Source of the DNA: Endomicrobium sp.
Lineage (GTDB): Bacteria > Elusimicrobiota > Endomicrobiia > Endomicrobiales > Endomicrobiaceae
Reading direction: 5' to 3'
NCBI GenBank assembly: GCA_031289585.1
Contig: JAITPF010000037.1
Location: forward strand, 1-64,000
DNA length: 64,000 nt
Below, in pieces: positions 19,367 through 29,865 of this stretch. The notes below the pieces were generated by a model. That model saw only the letters and a list, made by a program, of their open reading frames with translations. It was not told the origin of the DNA and ran no database searches. Numbering within the stretch: position 1 is the first letter of the stretch; every line of letters starts with the position of its first letter. A program made the translations under genes and the position numbers.

Positions 19367-20299
19367 ATGAAGCTTAAGATTATTTCAGGCAACGCTAACA
19401 TAGAACTTGCAAAACAAATTGTAAAAAAGCTCGGAGTAGAGTTGAGTGAAGCAAAAGTTGAGCGTTTTAGTGATGGTGAAGTGCAAGTTAAAATTGTTGA
19501 TAATGTAAGAGGGGCGGATTGCTATGTAATTCAACCTACTTGTCCTCCTGTTAATGAAAATTTAATGGAACTTTTAATTATTGCGGATGCATTAAAAAGA
19601 GCATCGGCAAAAAGAATAACGGCTGTTGTTCCTTACTACGGCTATGGCAGACAGGATAGAAAAGCTGAGCCTAGAGTTCCTATTACAGCAAGACTTGTTG
19701 CAAACCTTTTTGCCACAGCGGGTATTACAAGAGTCTTAACAATGGATTTGCATGCAGGGCAAATCCAAGGTTTCTTTGATATTCCTGTTGATCATCTTTA
19801 TGGGAAGCCTGTAATTTTGAGTTATTTTAAAGAAAAAAATCTAAGTGATGTTGTAATTGTTTCACCTGATGCTGGTGGTGTTGAAAGAGCAAGATCTTTT
19901 GCCAAACATTTTAACGCTGAATTGGCAATTGTTGATAAAAGAAGACCTCGTCCGAATGAAGCGTCGATTATGAATATTATCGGTGAAGTTAAAGGAAAAG
20001 CTTGTATAATTTTAGACGATTTGGTTGACACTGCTGGAACTTTAGCAAAGGTTGCAGAAGCAATCAAAGAAAAAGGGGCAGCAAAAATTTTTGCTGCTGC
20101 ATCTCATGGAGTTCTTTCAGGAGCGGCTAAGCAGAGTATTCAGGATTCATGCATAGAAGAGCTTATTACAACAGATTCAATCCCATTGTCAAAAGAAGGA
20201 CCAGTTAAAAAAATAGTTGTTTTAAGTGTTGCTCCAATTTTAGCTGAAGCGATAATGAGAATTTCAAATGATGAATCAATAAGTGCTTTATTTGTATAA
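19367..20299 (+). CDS. prs: ribose-phosphate pyrophosphokinase
   Basis: VVPYYGYGRQDRKAEPRVPITARLVANL, MDLHAGQIQGFFDIPVDHLYG, ILDDLVDTAGTLAKVA. Confidence 0.97.
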   Translation: MKLKIISGNANIELAKQIVKKLGVELSEAKVERFSDGEVQVKIVDNVRGADCYVIQPTCPPVNENLMELLIIADALKRASAKRITAVVPYYGYGRQDRKAEPRVPITARLVANLFATAGITRVLTMDLHAGQIQGFFDIPVDHLYGKPVILSYFKEKNLSDVVIVSPDAGGVERARSFAKHFNAELAIVDKRRPRPNEASIMNIIGEVKGKACIILDDLVDTAGTLAKVAEAIKEKGAAKIFAAASHGVLSGAAKQSIQDSCIEELITTDSIPLSKEGPVKKIVVLSVAPILAEAIMRISNDESISALFV

Positions 20300-20484
20300 T
20301 AGTTGTTATTGTAAACAGGACTCTAAATCAATCGTTTTTTTGTTGTCATAAAAAAAATCGCATGAAAACTAAAAGCGTCAGTCCGTAGCAGTTGACTGCA
20401 AATTCCAAGGGCTATAAATAAGCAGGCCAGGCTATGTAGTTAAATAAATATAATTGTAGTATAACACATAAATGGAGGATTTCA

Positions 20485-21168
20485 ATGAAGGAAGTAATTT
20501 TGGATGTGGAAGTAAGAACGATGGGTTCAAAAGGAAATCTTGCAATTTTGAGAAAAGACGGGAAAATTCCTGCAGTATTTTACGGAAAAGACATTAAATC
20601 TGAATCTATAGCTGTCAACTCAAAAGCTTTTGTTTCAATAATAGAAGCAAATGGAGCAAACGTAATTATAGATTTAAACTTTAAAGATGGAAAAAAAGCG
20701 GTAATAGTAAAATCATTGCAAAAAGATGTTTTAACTCAAAATCCAATACATATAGATTTTCAAGCAATTTCTCTTGAAGATAAAGTTGAAGTGTTGGTTC
20801 CTATCCATATCGATGGTGTTGCTGATGGAGTGAAAAACTTCGGTGGTGTTATGGAATTTATAGTAAGAGAAATTAAAATAAAGGCATTGCCTAAGAATAT
20901 TCCTCAAAGGATTAGTATTGATGTTAGTGCTTTGGGTATAGGGCATGGAATAACAGTTGCAGATTTGCCTAAATTAGATGGAGTACAATATGTTCAGGAT
21001 TCATCAATGTTGATAGTTCATGTTGTATCTGTTACTGTTGAAGAAGAAAAACCTGTGGCAGTTGAAGGAACTGAAGCAACTCAGCCTGAAGTAATTAGCA
21101 AAGGTAAGAAAGATAAAGAAGCTGAAGAAAATACAGTAGTATCTAGCGCTGGCGGAACAAAAAAATAA
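20485..21168 (+). CDS. rplY: 50S ribosomal protein L25/CTC
   Basis: GNLAILRKDGKIPAVFYGKD, VLVPIHIDGVADGVKNFGGVMEFIVREIKIKALPKNIPQRISIDVS. Confidence 0.94.
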   Translation: MKEVILDVEVRTMGSKGNLAILRKDGKIPAVFYGKDIKSESIAVNSKAFVSIIEANGANVIIDLNFKDGKKAVIVKSLQKDVLTQNPIHIDFQAISLEDKVEVLVPIHIDGVADGVKNFGGVMEFIVREIKIKALPKNIPQRISIDVSALGIGHGITVADLPKLDGVQYVQDSSMLIVHVVSVTVEEEKPVAVEGTEATQPEVISKGKKDKEAEENTVVSSAGGTKK

Positions 21169-21281
21169 TAAATTTTATATGCCAATTGAAAAAAGATTGT
21201 AATTTTGTATAGTTTTTTCAACAATTTTGTTATAAAGTAGATGAAATTTTCAATGACAAATAAACTGTGTTGTTTTAATTT

Positions 21282-21860
21282 ATGATCAAACAAATTAAGC
21301 TTTTTGTAGGGCTTGGCAATCCAGGGCAAAAATACGAAAATGCCCGCCATAATCTAGGTTTCATTGTTTTAGATGAAATAGCATCATCAAAGTATCTTGA
21401 TTTTAAAACTTGGAGTAATGTGGCGGATATTTCTTTTTATGAAGAAGCAAATTGTAAAAAATGGCTTTTAAAGCCTATAACTTTTATGAATCTTTCAGGA
21501 ATTGCAGTTTCTTCTTTTGCAAGATATCATAAAATTGAACCTGAAGAGATTTTTGTTTTTTATGACGATTTTTCAGTGCTTCTTGGCGAATACAGAATAA
21601 GAATGTCAGGTTCTGCCGGCGGTCACAACGGAATAAGTTCTATAATAGATCATCTGCATACTAATAACTTCCCTAGAATGAAACTTGGCATAGGTCCACT
21701 TTCAAAATTTACCCAGATGTCTGATTTTGTACTGTCAAAATTTACACAAGAAGATAAAGAGAAAATAAGTTTAATAAAAGAAACTGCTGTTAATTTGTTT
21801 AATGAAATAAATATAGTAGGTCTTGGTAAGGCTGCTTCAAAATTAGCAAATAGAAAATGA
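21282..21860 (+). CDS. pth: peptidyl-tRNA hydrolase
   Basis: LFVGLGNPGQKYENARHNLGFIVLD, KPITFMNLSG, GSAGGHNGISSIIDHL. Confidence 0.96.
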   Translation: MIKQIKLFVGLGNPGQKYENARHNLGFIVLDEIASSKYLDFKTWSNVADISFYEEANCKKWLLKPITFMNLSGIAVSSFARYHKIEPEEIFVFYDDFSVLLGEYRIRMSGSAGGHNGISSIIDHLHTNNFPRMKLGIGPLSKFTQMSDFVLSKFTQEDKEKISLIKETAVNLFNEINIVGLGKAASKLANRK

Positions 21861-22090
21861 CAATTATTGAAAAAAAACAACATAATGCAAAAACAAAATG
21901 TGCCAAAGGATTTGTTAACGGTCCATGTGGAGGTTTTGTTAATGGAAAATGTGAAGCAGATCAAACAAAAGACTGTGCTTGGGTTTTGGTTTATAAAAGG
22001 TTAAAAAATGACAGGAATTTGGAAAAGTTTCTTAAATCATATATAGAGCCAAAGAGCAATCGCAGTCCGAAGGGGTTAGGTCAAAAATAG
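21857..22090 (+). CDS. stand-alone MTHFR C-terminal-like zinc-binding domain protein
   Basis: KCAKGFVNGPCGGFVNGKCEADQTKDCAWVLVYKRLK matches the NGPCGG...GKCE...DCxWVLxYxRL pattern of the MTHFR_C domain. Confidence 0.75.
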   Translation: MTIIEKKQHNAKTKCAKGFVNGPCGGFVNGKCEADQTKDCAWVLVYKRLKNDRNLEKFLKSYIEPKSNRSPKGLGQK

Positions 22091-22122
22091 CCAACTGCAA
22101 TGTTGCTCAAGATGAGTCAATT
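22054..22122. repeat. internal fragment of the MITE-like family; encodes the last residues of the preceding ORF
   Basis: cgcagtccgaaggggttaggtcaaaaatagccaactgcaatgttgctcaagatg vs 33868-33930 gtcgtagtccgaaggattatggcaaaaaagccaacagcagcgtttctcaagatg. Confidence 0.6.
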
Positions 22123-22124
22123 TG

Positions 22125-22690
22125 TTAGTTAACATGGATTCCTGCCTTTCGCAGGAATGACAACGAAGCCAAAGATGGGTTGCTAACAAGAGAGTTTACG
22201 CTCAAGTGTTTTAATGAGGGGCAGGAATGACGCTGTATTTTGCTGTCATTGCGAGGAGGGACAGAGGTCCCGACGAAGCAATCTATGCAGTTAGTAAAGG
22301 AAAGATTGCCACGTTGCTTCGCAACTCGTAATGACGAACAGAACTAAAAGGAAAGATTGCCACATTGCTTCGCAAACCCTCGCTGCCTTCGGCAGTGCGC
22401 AAATGACGGATAAAACAAAAAAATACCGTGCCATACCCGTAGAAGCTTAGCTTCAAACGTGTATCCATCCAAGTTGTTGTAAGATGTTAGTTAACATGGA
22501 TTCCCGCGAATGCGGGAATGACACAACGAAATCAATGTAGATTCTCGCGGGAGTTTATTCTCAAGTGTCTTAATCGGGGACAGGAATGACAATGAAATCA
22601 AAATGGATGCGCCCCCGCCTTTGCAGAAAAGGTTATCTTCAAATATTTTAACCTTGCTGCTTTCGATAGTGCGCAATGACAACAGAATAT
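22125..22690. repeat. Cluster of REP-like palindromic repeats (families A and B)
   Basis: cattgcgaggagggacagaggtcccgacgaagcaatctatgcag; ttgccacgttgcttcgcaactcgtaatgacg; tggattcccgcgaatgcgggaatgacac. Confidence 0.85.
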
Positions 22691-22793
22691 CAGTGTCGCC
22701 AGCGAAAACGGAAAAGCCGGCAAAGCAAGCTGATTTCAATCTACGGACGTAGTAAATTCGTACCGGTTGACACAGTTATAGATAAAATAATTT

Positions 22794-24371
22794 ATGACTT
22801 TAAAAGAACCATTAAAAAGTATAAGTCTTTGCATTATAACAGGTTTATTGGCGGTATGTTCATTTCCTAAAATAAACCTATTTTTTTTAGCGTGGATAGC
22901 ATTTGTTCCTCTTAGTTTTGTCATAATCAAATCTAGATTAAAAACTTCCTTCTTTTACGGATTTTTTTCAGGATTTATTTTTAACATTGTAGGACTTTAT
23001 TGGCTTATCCCAATGCTTCAATTTAATACAGATTCCTATGTGCAGGCAATAATTGCAGCTTGTGCTTTGTGGATATATCTTGCGTTGTACTGGGGTGCTT
23101 GGAGTTTATTTTTAAACCTTTCAAAAAAAGTTTTAAATTCAAATATTCTTATAATTCTTTCTAGCTCATGTATTTGGGTTTTACTAGAATACATAAGAAC
23201 ATATTTCCTTACGGGTTTTCCGTGGATGTTAATTGGGTATTCACAATTTAAGTTTATAGAAATCATACAAATAGCTGAATTTACAGGTGTATATGGTGTA
23301 TCTTTTCTCATAATATTTTGTAATTTGTGTTTTTATTTTTGGATTTCTAAACCATTTATATATTGGAAATTGCCGATTAAAAAAATAGAGAAAATAAAAG
23401 AAGATAAATATTTATATATAGCATTAACCCTTATATTAGCAGCTTCAATATTTGGAGCATTCAGAGCTGATAAATTCAGATTTTTTGGTACTCAAGAATT
23501 CACTGTTGCTGTTGTACAGCCCAATATTAATCAATATAAAAAATGGGATCGTTATTATAAAGGTGATATTTTATCTGATCTTAAAAAATACGCTTTTAAA
23601 ATTTCCGAAGTAAAGGCCGATTTAGTTTTATGGCCGGAAACCACTCTTATGGGTTTTGTTCCTGAAGATAGTCAACTATATGACTGTGCAAAACTTATAA
23701 CAAAAACAGCAGGTGGTTTTAATATTATGGGTTCTCCGTATAATGATGAAAACGGAAACATATTTAATGCTGTTTTAGCTTTTGAAACCGGCAAAGTTTA
23801 TAAAGCAGTACATAAAAAGAATCATTTGGTCCTCTTTGGAGAATATATTCCATTCAGATCTTTTTTTTCAAAATTTTTTGGCGTTTTAAATCAAATGGGA
23901 GATTTTACAAAAGGCGTTGATACAGAAATTTTTGACAATGGACAAATATGTGCTGGAGCAACTATATGTTCCGAGAATTTTTTCCCAGGTATTTCAAGAA
24001 AATTTGTTCTTTCTGGTGCAAAAGTTCTTACAAATCATACCAATGATGCTTGGTTTTTTGATACAGCAGCACCGTATCAGCATTTTATAATGAATATATT
24101 TAGAGCAGTTGAAACTCGCAAAGCTGTTATAGTGTCTGCAAACTCAGGGATTTCAGGAATCATTGAAGCGTCTGGTATAATTGTTGCAAAAACACCGTCA
24201 TCAAAAAACGTTTTACTCACAGGTAATTTTCTTCAGAATAATTTCAAAACTTTCTATACAAACCGCGGCGATTTATTTATATATATGTGCGCTGGATTGT
24301 TGTTGATAATTATATTTTTATATTTGTCTGTCACTTTGGTGGGTGTTGTAATGGTCAAAAATCGTTGTTAG
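22794..24371 (+). CDS. lnt: apolipoprotein N-acyltransferase
   Basis: N-terminal TMs and CN_hydrolase domain: LVLWPETTL, HKKNHLVLFGEYIPFRSFF, GATICSENFFPGI, LTNHTNDAWFFDTAAPYQHF. Confidence 0.95.
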   Translation: MTLKEPLKSISLCIITGLLAVCSFPKINLFFLAWIAFVPLSFVIIKSRLKTSFFYGFFSGFIFNIVGLYWLIPMLQFNTDSYVQAIIAACALWIYLALYWGAWSLFLNLSKKVLNSNILIILSSSCIWVLLEYIRTYFLTGFPWMLIGYSQFKFIEIIQIAEFTGVYGVSFLIIFCNLCFYFWISKPFIYWKLPIKKIEKIKEDKYLYIALTLILAASIFGAFRADKFRFFGTQEFTVAVVQPNINQYKKWDRYYKGDILSDLKKYAFKISEVKADLVLWPETTLMGFVPEDSQLYDCAKLITKTAGGFNIMGSPYNDENGNIFNAVLAFETGKVYKAVHKKNHLVLFGEYIPFRSFFSKFFGVLNQMGDFTKGVDTEIFDNGQICAGATICSENFFPGISRKFVLSGAKVLTNHTNDAWFFDTAAPYQHFIMNIFRAVETRKAVIVSANSGISGIIEASGIIVAKTPSSKNVLLTGNFLQNNFKTFYTNRGDLFIYMCAGLLLIIIFLYLSVTLVGVVMVKNRC

Positions 24372-24425
24372 AAAAGTCCAGTTGCTATCTTTATTTTAAA
24401 TATAAACTTTTTTACTCATAAAAAG

Positions 24426-24888
24426 GTGCGTTTTAGGTACAAAAGCTTAACAGGGTTAGTAAAAAACATTATTACTGTGTTCAAGCATTGTATGAGAGCA
24501 AGCAAAATAAACTTAAAAGACAATAAAATCGTTAGTGCGTATTTGCATGTTATTTTTTATCAGGATAAGGAAGATGGCGACATTGTTATTGCTAGATGCA
24601 ACGCTTTGAATTTAGCAACACATGGAGATGATTTAACACATGCATGAAGAATGTTTGACGAATGCTTTTCTCTTTGGGTAGAAACAATTAATGACTACAA
24701 CGAAGCAAAGGAAGCATTTGAAAGAACTCGGATGGAAAATAAATCAAGATTCTGCGGTATATCGTGTGAGCATTAACTACGAAATAAACAAAATAAAGGA
24801 AGATTATAAAATTGATAACATATCGGTGCATATGGTAGGAAATAAATCGCTTAATATATTATTACCCCGTATGGAGCAATTAAAGTGA
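24426..24888 (+). pseudogene. HicB-family antitoxin-like gene with frameshifts
   Basis: MRASKINLKDNKIVSAYLHVIFYQDKEDGDIVIARCNALNLATHGDDLTHA; then ECFDECFSLWVETINDYNEAKEA in another frame; then LKELGWKINQDSAVY in a third segment. Confidence 0.65.
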
Positions 24889-24936
24889 GCTTTTTGGATT
24901 TTTTTGAGCAATAATTTTTAACCTTTATATCAGGCA

Positions 24937-26247
24937 TTATTTTAAATGTAGGATGTTTAGAATGTAGATTAATATTACTAGACTACAGAAGACATATCTG
25001 CCCATTGGAATTATCCAGTTGCCCAAAGATTTAGAGTGCCCTTTTTGAATTTCTTCAATAACATTTTTCGATGGTATAATCCAAAAAATAAAAATGCCGC
25101 AAGTTAAAGCGCAAAACGGAATAAAATGAATCTCCAAAATATCCGTAAATCTACCAATATTGCTACATATAAAAGCATTACAAATTATAGCTACCAATAT
25201 AGTAGTCCCGACAGCTAAATAGCGTGGCATTTTAAATTTACTTTGTGCTGCTTCAACTACAACCTCTAGTATGCTTATAAGCGAAGTAATCGCAGCAAAA
25301 AATACTGCTGTAAAGAAAATAATCATAAAGACTTGTCCAAAAGGTATGGTCTTAAAAATATCCGGCATTGTTATAAACATAAGAGAAGGACCCGCATTAA
25401 TATTCTTACTGAAAGCAAACACAGCAGGAATTATCATTAAAGATGCAATTATTGAAGCCAGTGTATCTAAAACGACAATATTTCTTGCAGAAAAAACTAT
25501 ATCTTCGCTTTTCTTTGCGTAAGAACCGTAAACAACCATAATTGAACCGAAAATAGAAAGAGAATAAAAAGACTGTCCTAATGCAAAAATCCACGTTCTT
25601 GTATTAAACAAGAACTCCCATCTTGGGACAAAAAGATATTTATATCCTTCAAAAGCTCCAGGTAAAAAAGCAACTCTTACAACTAAAATTAAAAAAAGAA
25701 TTAGAAATGCAGGGATCATAAATTTACTTACTCTCTCAATGCCATTTTCAATTCCTTTGATCATAGCAATGCCTACTAGGACCAGAGTCATAATAACCCA
25801 TAATAACACTTGGTTATTGGCGACTAAATCAAAATATTGTGTACTGTTAGATGTAATAAAAGCTGACCCGGTCAGTGCCCCTGTCAAAAAGCGCATAATC
25901 CAAGATACTACTACTGTATAACCTAAAGATATTGTTAAAACAACTAAAACAGAAAACCATCCAAAACATTCTCCTATTGTTCCTTTGTTACCTCTTAGCT
26001 CTAAAGCTTTTTTAAAAGCACCTACAGGACCTGTTCCGGTAAGTCTGCCGATAGTAATTTCTCCGATTACTGCAGTAAAGCCTAAGACAGCCACACAGAT
26101 AATATATGGAATTAAAAATACTGCTCCGCCAAGCTCTCCTATACGATATGGAAACAGCCAAATATTGCCCATACCGATAGCTGAACCTGCAGCAGCAAAA
26201 ATAAACCCCCATTTCGATGAAAACAAATCTTTGACAGAATTTGGCAT
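24937..26247 (-). CDS. sodium-dependent transporter, NSS/SNF family
   Basis: WGFIFAAAGSAIGMGNIWLFPYRIGELGGAVFLIPYI; about 11 hydrophobic segments. Confidence 0.93.
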   Translation of the reverse strand: MPNSVKDLFSSKWGFIFAAAGSAIGMGNIWLFPYRIGELGGAVFLIPYIICVAVLGFTAVIGEITIGRLTGTGPVGAFKKALELRGNKGTIGECFGWFSVLVVLTISLGYTVVVSWIMRFLTGALTGSAFITSNSTQYFDLVANNQVLLWVIMTLVLVGIAMIKGIENGIERVSKFMIPAFLILFLILVVRVAFLPGAFEGYKYLFVPRWEFLFNTRTWIFALGQSFYSLSIFGSIMVVYGSYAKKSEDIVFSARNIVVLDTLASIIASLMIIPAVFAFSKNINAGPSLMFITMPDIFKTIPFGQVFMIIFFTAVFFAAITSLISILEVVVEAAQSKFKMPRYLAVGTTILVAIICNAFICSNIGRFTDILEIHFIPFCALTCGIFIFWIIPSKNVIEEIQKGHSKSLGNWIIPMGRYVFCSLVILIYILNILHLK

Positions 26248-26765
26248 TGTTGTTCCCTATTAGTGTTTGTTTATGTAAAAAAATATATTATAACAAAATA
26301 TTTTAATTAATAATAATTTGTATTTAGGTGTATGATTTGACATTGATATAAAAAGTTTGTAAAACTAAAACAAAGGAAAATATGAAACAGTCATTATGTA
26401 ATAAACATGATATACATAATGGGGAGCAAGACAAGACAGATATTCTTTAAAATTTCTTTTTTACTGGCTATCAAGAGAAGGCTCAGTTCACCGGAAACAT
26501 ACAGAAAACTTGCATTTCCATTTAAAGCAATTAATCTCGAACCCCTTAAAGGGTATTATAGAGTTATTTTTTGCTATCAACCAAAAGAAAAGAAACAATC
26601 GAAACATAACAAATATAAAAAAACTAGAGTCTATTGTAAAAAAACAATAGGTATTTTTTCCTGTTGTCATTTAAGATAGGATCTATTGAAAAATTAATAA
26701 GGAGGTGTTATAAAACGAATTAAAAAAGGAAGAGGAGGAAAAGGAAATGGGAAAAAAGGAAGGAA

Positions 26766-26983
26766 GTATGAAAAGAATGATGATTATAAGTATGGTAGTA
26801 GTAGGTTTATCAGTTTTACATGTTTCTGTGTACGGAGGAGGATGGCAGTCTAGTAGTGCTCGAGAAGCGAACGTTGCTGATGCTGATCTCGCCGCCGCCA
26901 CCGTTTTTGTCCCCGTCATTGAAGCCCATCCCGATGTCTTTGGTCTCGCCCTTGCAAGCATCCGCCGAGGCTCTGTCGCATAA
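26766..26983 (+). CDS. putative small secreted protein, unknown function
   Basis: Strong upstream SD-like region; MKRMMIISMVVVGLSVLHVSVYG signal-like N-terminus; C-terminal half is compositionally atypical. Confidence 0.4.
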
Positions 26984-27062
26984 GGATCAGGATGAGAGTA
27001 GAGGGAGAAGGATGATGATGTCCATCTAACTTTAATAGTAGCAAAGAGAAGAAAAAAACGTC

Positions 27063-27175
27063 TTGTCATTCTCGCAAAAACGGATATCTAAGTTGTAAAA
27101 GTCTTAAAATAGATGCCTAGCGGAATTTATTTTCAGAAGCGGGAGTGACAAGACAAATAAATACTGTATCATACG
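27063..27175. repeat. Degenerate family B palindromic repeat
   Basis: cttgtcattctcgcaaaaacggatatctaagttgtaaaagtcttaaaatagatgcctagcgg...agcgggagtgacaag. Confidence 0.5.
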
Positions 27176-27502
27176 CCCTTGAAAGCATTGACTCTAATTA
27201 CAGCATACTTTGTATATATGCCTATTAAAAAATAAAACTAATGTCCTTTTTAACATATCCCAACCTTGCTATATCTCTTCGTCCTTCTATTGAATCTTGC
27301 CAAATTATCCTTTGTTTTTTTGTATACATGTTGTATAATTAAACCTATAACTCAACATTTATAAAGAGGGTTAAACCATACCTTATGGAAAGTACGGGCG
27401 TAAGCCCGTAGCAGTTGACGACCATTATGACCATTTTGATTATTGATATTTAATTTATTTATTGTTATATAATTGTTATATTCTTTTATAGGAGTAAAGC
27501 GA

Positions 27503-27991
27503 ATGGTATCAAATTACAATAAATTTGAAGCAGTATGTCGAATTCTAAAAGAAAATAATTTTGATGAATCAAAACTAATTCCAATTTTTCAAGCAGTCCA
27601 GGAAGTGTATAAATATCTGTCCGAAGAAGTCTTAACTTTTATAGCATCTTCTTTAAATATATCTCCTGCAAAGGTATATGGTGTTGCAACTTTTTTTGCA
27701 CATTTTACATTAAAACCTAAAGGCAAAAATATTATAAAAGTTTGTGATGGAACAGCTTGTCATGTAAAAAAGTCTGCTAATCTTATAGATGCAATAAAAA
27801 AGAAATTAGATCTGAAAGAAAATGAAAGTTCTACGAAGGATATGCTTTTTACAATTGAGATTGTTGCATGTCTTGGAGCATGTGGACTTGCACCTGTTCT
27901 TGTTATGAATGAAGAAGTTCATGGGCAGATGACTTCTGATAAAGTTATTGGCCTAATTGATGAAGTACTCAAACAAGAAGGGGGAAAATAA
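27503..27991 (+). CDS. NADH dehydrogenase/hydrogenase 24 kDa (NuoE/HydC-like) [2Fe-2S] subunit
   Basis: VYGVATFFAHFTLKPKGKNIIKVCDGTACHVK, ACLGACGLAPVLVMN. Confidence 0.93.
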   Translation: MVSNYNKFEAVCRILKENNFDESKLIPIFQAVQEVYKYLSEEVLTFIASSLNISPAKVYGVATFFAHFTLKPKGKNIIKVCDGTACHVKKSANLIDAIKKKLDLKENESSTKDMLFTIEIVACLGACGLAPVLVMNEEVHGQMTSDKVIGLIDEVLKQEGGK

Positions 27992-29862
27992 TGATAGATT
28001 TAGATAATATAACACAGATGGTTCAAACTGCTGGGCGGAATATAACTAAAAGAGTTATTGTTTGCGCTGGTACAGGCTGTGTGGCGAATGGTTCTCTTAA
28101 AGTTTTTAAAAGTTTAGTAGATACAGCGCGCAAATTGGGAATAGATGCTCATGTTAAATTGAAAGAGGAAACTAAAGGTTCATTTTTCTCAAAAAGCGGT
28201 TGCCAGGGATTTTGTCAAAATGGGCCACTTATAAATATTTTGCCGACGGGAATCCTTTATACAAAAGTTAAAGTTGATGATGTAAAGGAGATTTTGGAAA
28301 AGAGCATTAAAAATGATGAGCTTATAGACAGACTTTGTTATCATGTTGGTGGCAAAATATGTAAAGGCCAGGCAGAAATTCCATTTTATCAAAAACAGTA
28401 TAGGATGGTTCTTAAACAATGTGGTGTTATAGATCCTGAGAATATTAAAGAATATATTTCAGATGGTGGATATATAGCTGCAAGAAAAGCTTGTACAGAA
28501 ATGACTGATGAAGAGATATGCAATGTGGTTTTAGCATCAGGTTTAAGAGGACGTGGTGGCGCTGGATTTCTGACCGGTAAAAAGTGGGATCTAAGTAGAA
28601 AACAAACATCTTCGAAAAAATATATGATTTGTAACGGCGATGAAGGAGATCCTGGCGCATTTATGGACAGAAGCGTTATGGAAGGAAATCCTCATAGTAT
28701 TATAGAAGGTTTGATAATTGCAGCAAAAGCTACAGGAGCTGATGAAGGGTATATATATGTAAGAACAGAGTATGCTTTTGCTGTCGATAGAATGAGAAAG
28801 GCAGTAAAAGACGCAACTGATATTGGAATTTTAGGAGACAATATTTTTGGTTCAACTCATAATTTTAGACTTCATGTTATGGAAGGGGCAGGTGCTTTTG
28901 TATGTGGTGAAGAAACTGCATTAATAGCTTCAATTGAAGGAAAACGAGGAATGCCTTCGCCAAAACCACCGTTCCCATCGCAAAGTGGATTATGGGGAAA
29001 GCCTACAACAATAAATAATGTTGAGACGCTTGCTACTATTCCTATTATAATAAACTATGGAGCAGACTCTTTTCGAAAGATTGGAACTGAAACTTCCCCG
29101 GGAACAAAAATATTTGCTTTAACAGGAAATGTTGAAAATACAGGTCTTATTGAAGTTCCTTTAGGGACTACTTTAAGACATATAATATTTGATATTGCCG
29201 GCGGAGTTACAGATGAAAAAGATGAAATTAAAGAAGATAATTTTAAAGCTGTTCAAATAGGAGGTCCTTCAGGTGGATGTCTAACTAAAGAACATCTTGA
29301 TCTTTCATTGGATTTTGATTCTTTAAAAAAAGTTGGTGCTATGGTGGGATCGGGTGGACTTGTAGTAATGAGTAAAGATAATTGTATGGTAAATGTTTCG
29401 AAATTTTTTATGCAGTTTATGCAAAATGAGTCTTGTGGCAAATGTGTTTTATGTCGAGAAGGAACAAGACAAATGTTTTTAATGCTTGAAGATATTACTG
29501 AAGGCAGAGCAGATGAAAATACTATTTTGCTTTTAGAAAAACTTGCCAAAGCTGTTCAGATAGGATCTCTTTGTGGTCTTGGTAAAACTGCGCCTAATCC
29601 TATTTTATCGACTTTAAAATATTTTAGACAAGAGTATGATGCTCATGTTAGAGAAAAGAAATGTCCTGCAGGAGAATGTGCAAAACTATTAAGCTATAGA
29701 ATAACTGATAAATGTGTTGGTTGTACAGTTTGTGCAACAAAATGCCCTGTTAAAGCAATAAGCGGTGAGAGAGGATGTCAGCATAAGATTGATACTACAA
29801 AGTGTATTAAGTGTGGTATTTGTGGGGCCTTGTGCAAATTTAGCGCTGTGGCAAGGGGTTAA
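27991..29862 (+). CDS. NuoF/HydB-like flavoprotein subunit with C-terminal ferredoxin domain
   Basis: GLRGRGGAGFLTGKKW, CNGDEGDPGAFMDRSVMEGNPH, GAGAFVCGEETALIASIEG, ESCGKCVLCREGTRQM, CVGCTVCATKCPVKAI. Confidence 0.95.
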   Translation: MIDLDNITQMVQTAGRNITKRVIVCAGTGCVANGSLKVFKSLVDTARKLGIDAHVKLKEETKGSFFSKSGCQGFCQNGPLINILPTGILYTKVKVDDVKEILEKSIKNDELIDRLCYHVGGKICKGQAEIPFYQKQYRMVLKQCGVIDPENIKEYISDGGYIAARKACTEMTDEEICNVVLASGLRGRGGAGFLTGKKWDLSRKQTSSKKYMICNGDEGDPGAFMDRSVMEGNPHSIIEGLIIAAKATGADEGYIYVRTEYAFAVDRMRKAVKDATDIGILGDNIFGSTHNFRLHVMEGAGAFVCGEETALIASIEGKRGMPSPKPPFPSQSGLWGKPTTINNVETLATIPIIINYGADSFRKIGTETSPGTKIFALTGNVENTGLIEVPLGTTLRHIIFDIAGGVTDEKDEIKEDNFKAVQIGGPSGGCLTKEHLDLSLDFDSLKKVGAMVGSGGLVVMSKDNCMVNVSKFFMQFMQNESCGKCVLCREGTRQMFLMLEDITEGRADENTILLLEKLAKAVQIGSLCGLGKTAPNPILSTLKYFRQEYDAHVREKKCPAGECAKLLSYRITDKCVGCTVCATKCPVKAISGERGCQHKIDTTKCIKCGICGALCKFSAVARG

Positions 29863-29865
29863 TGA

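Noticed and set aside
20300-20326. Another MITE terminus downstream of prs (ttattgtaaacaggactctaa)
   Set aside because: Only loosely similar to the cctattagtgtgaacagactcta consensus; may be a decayed copy but not strong enough to call.
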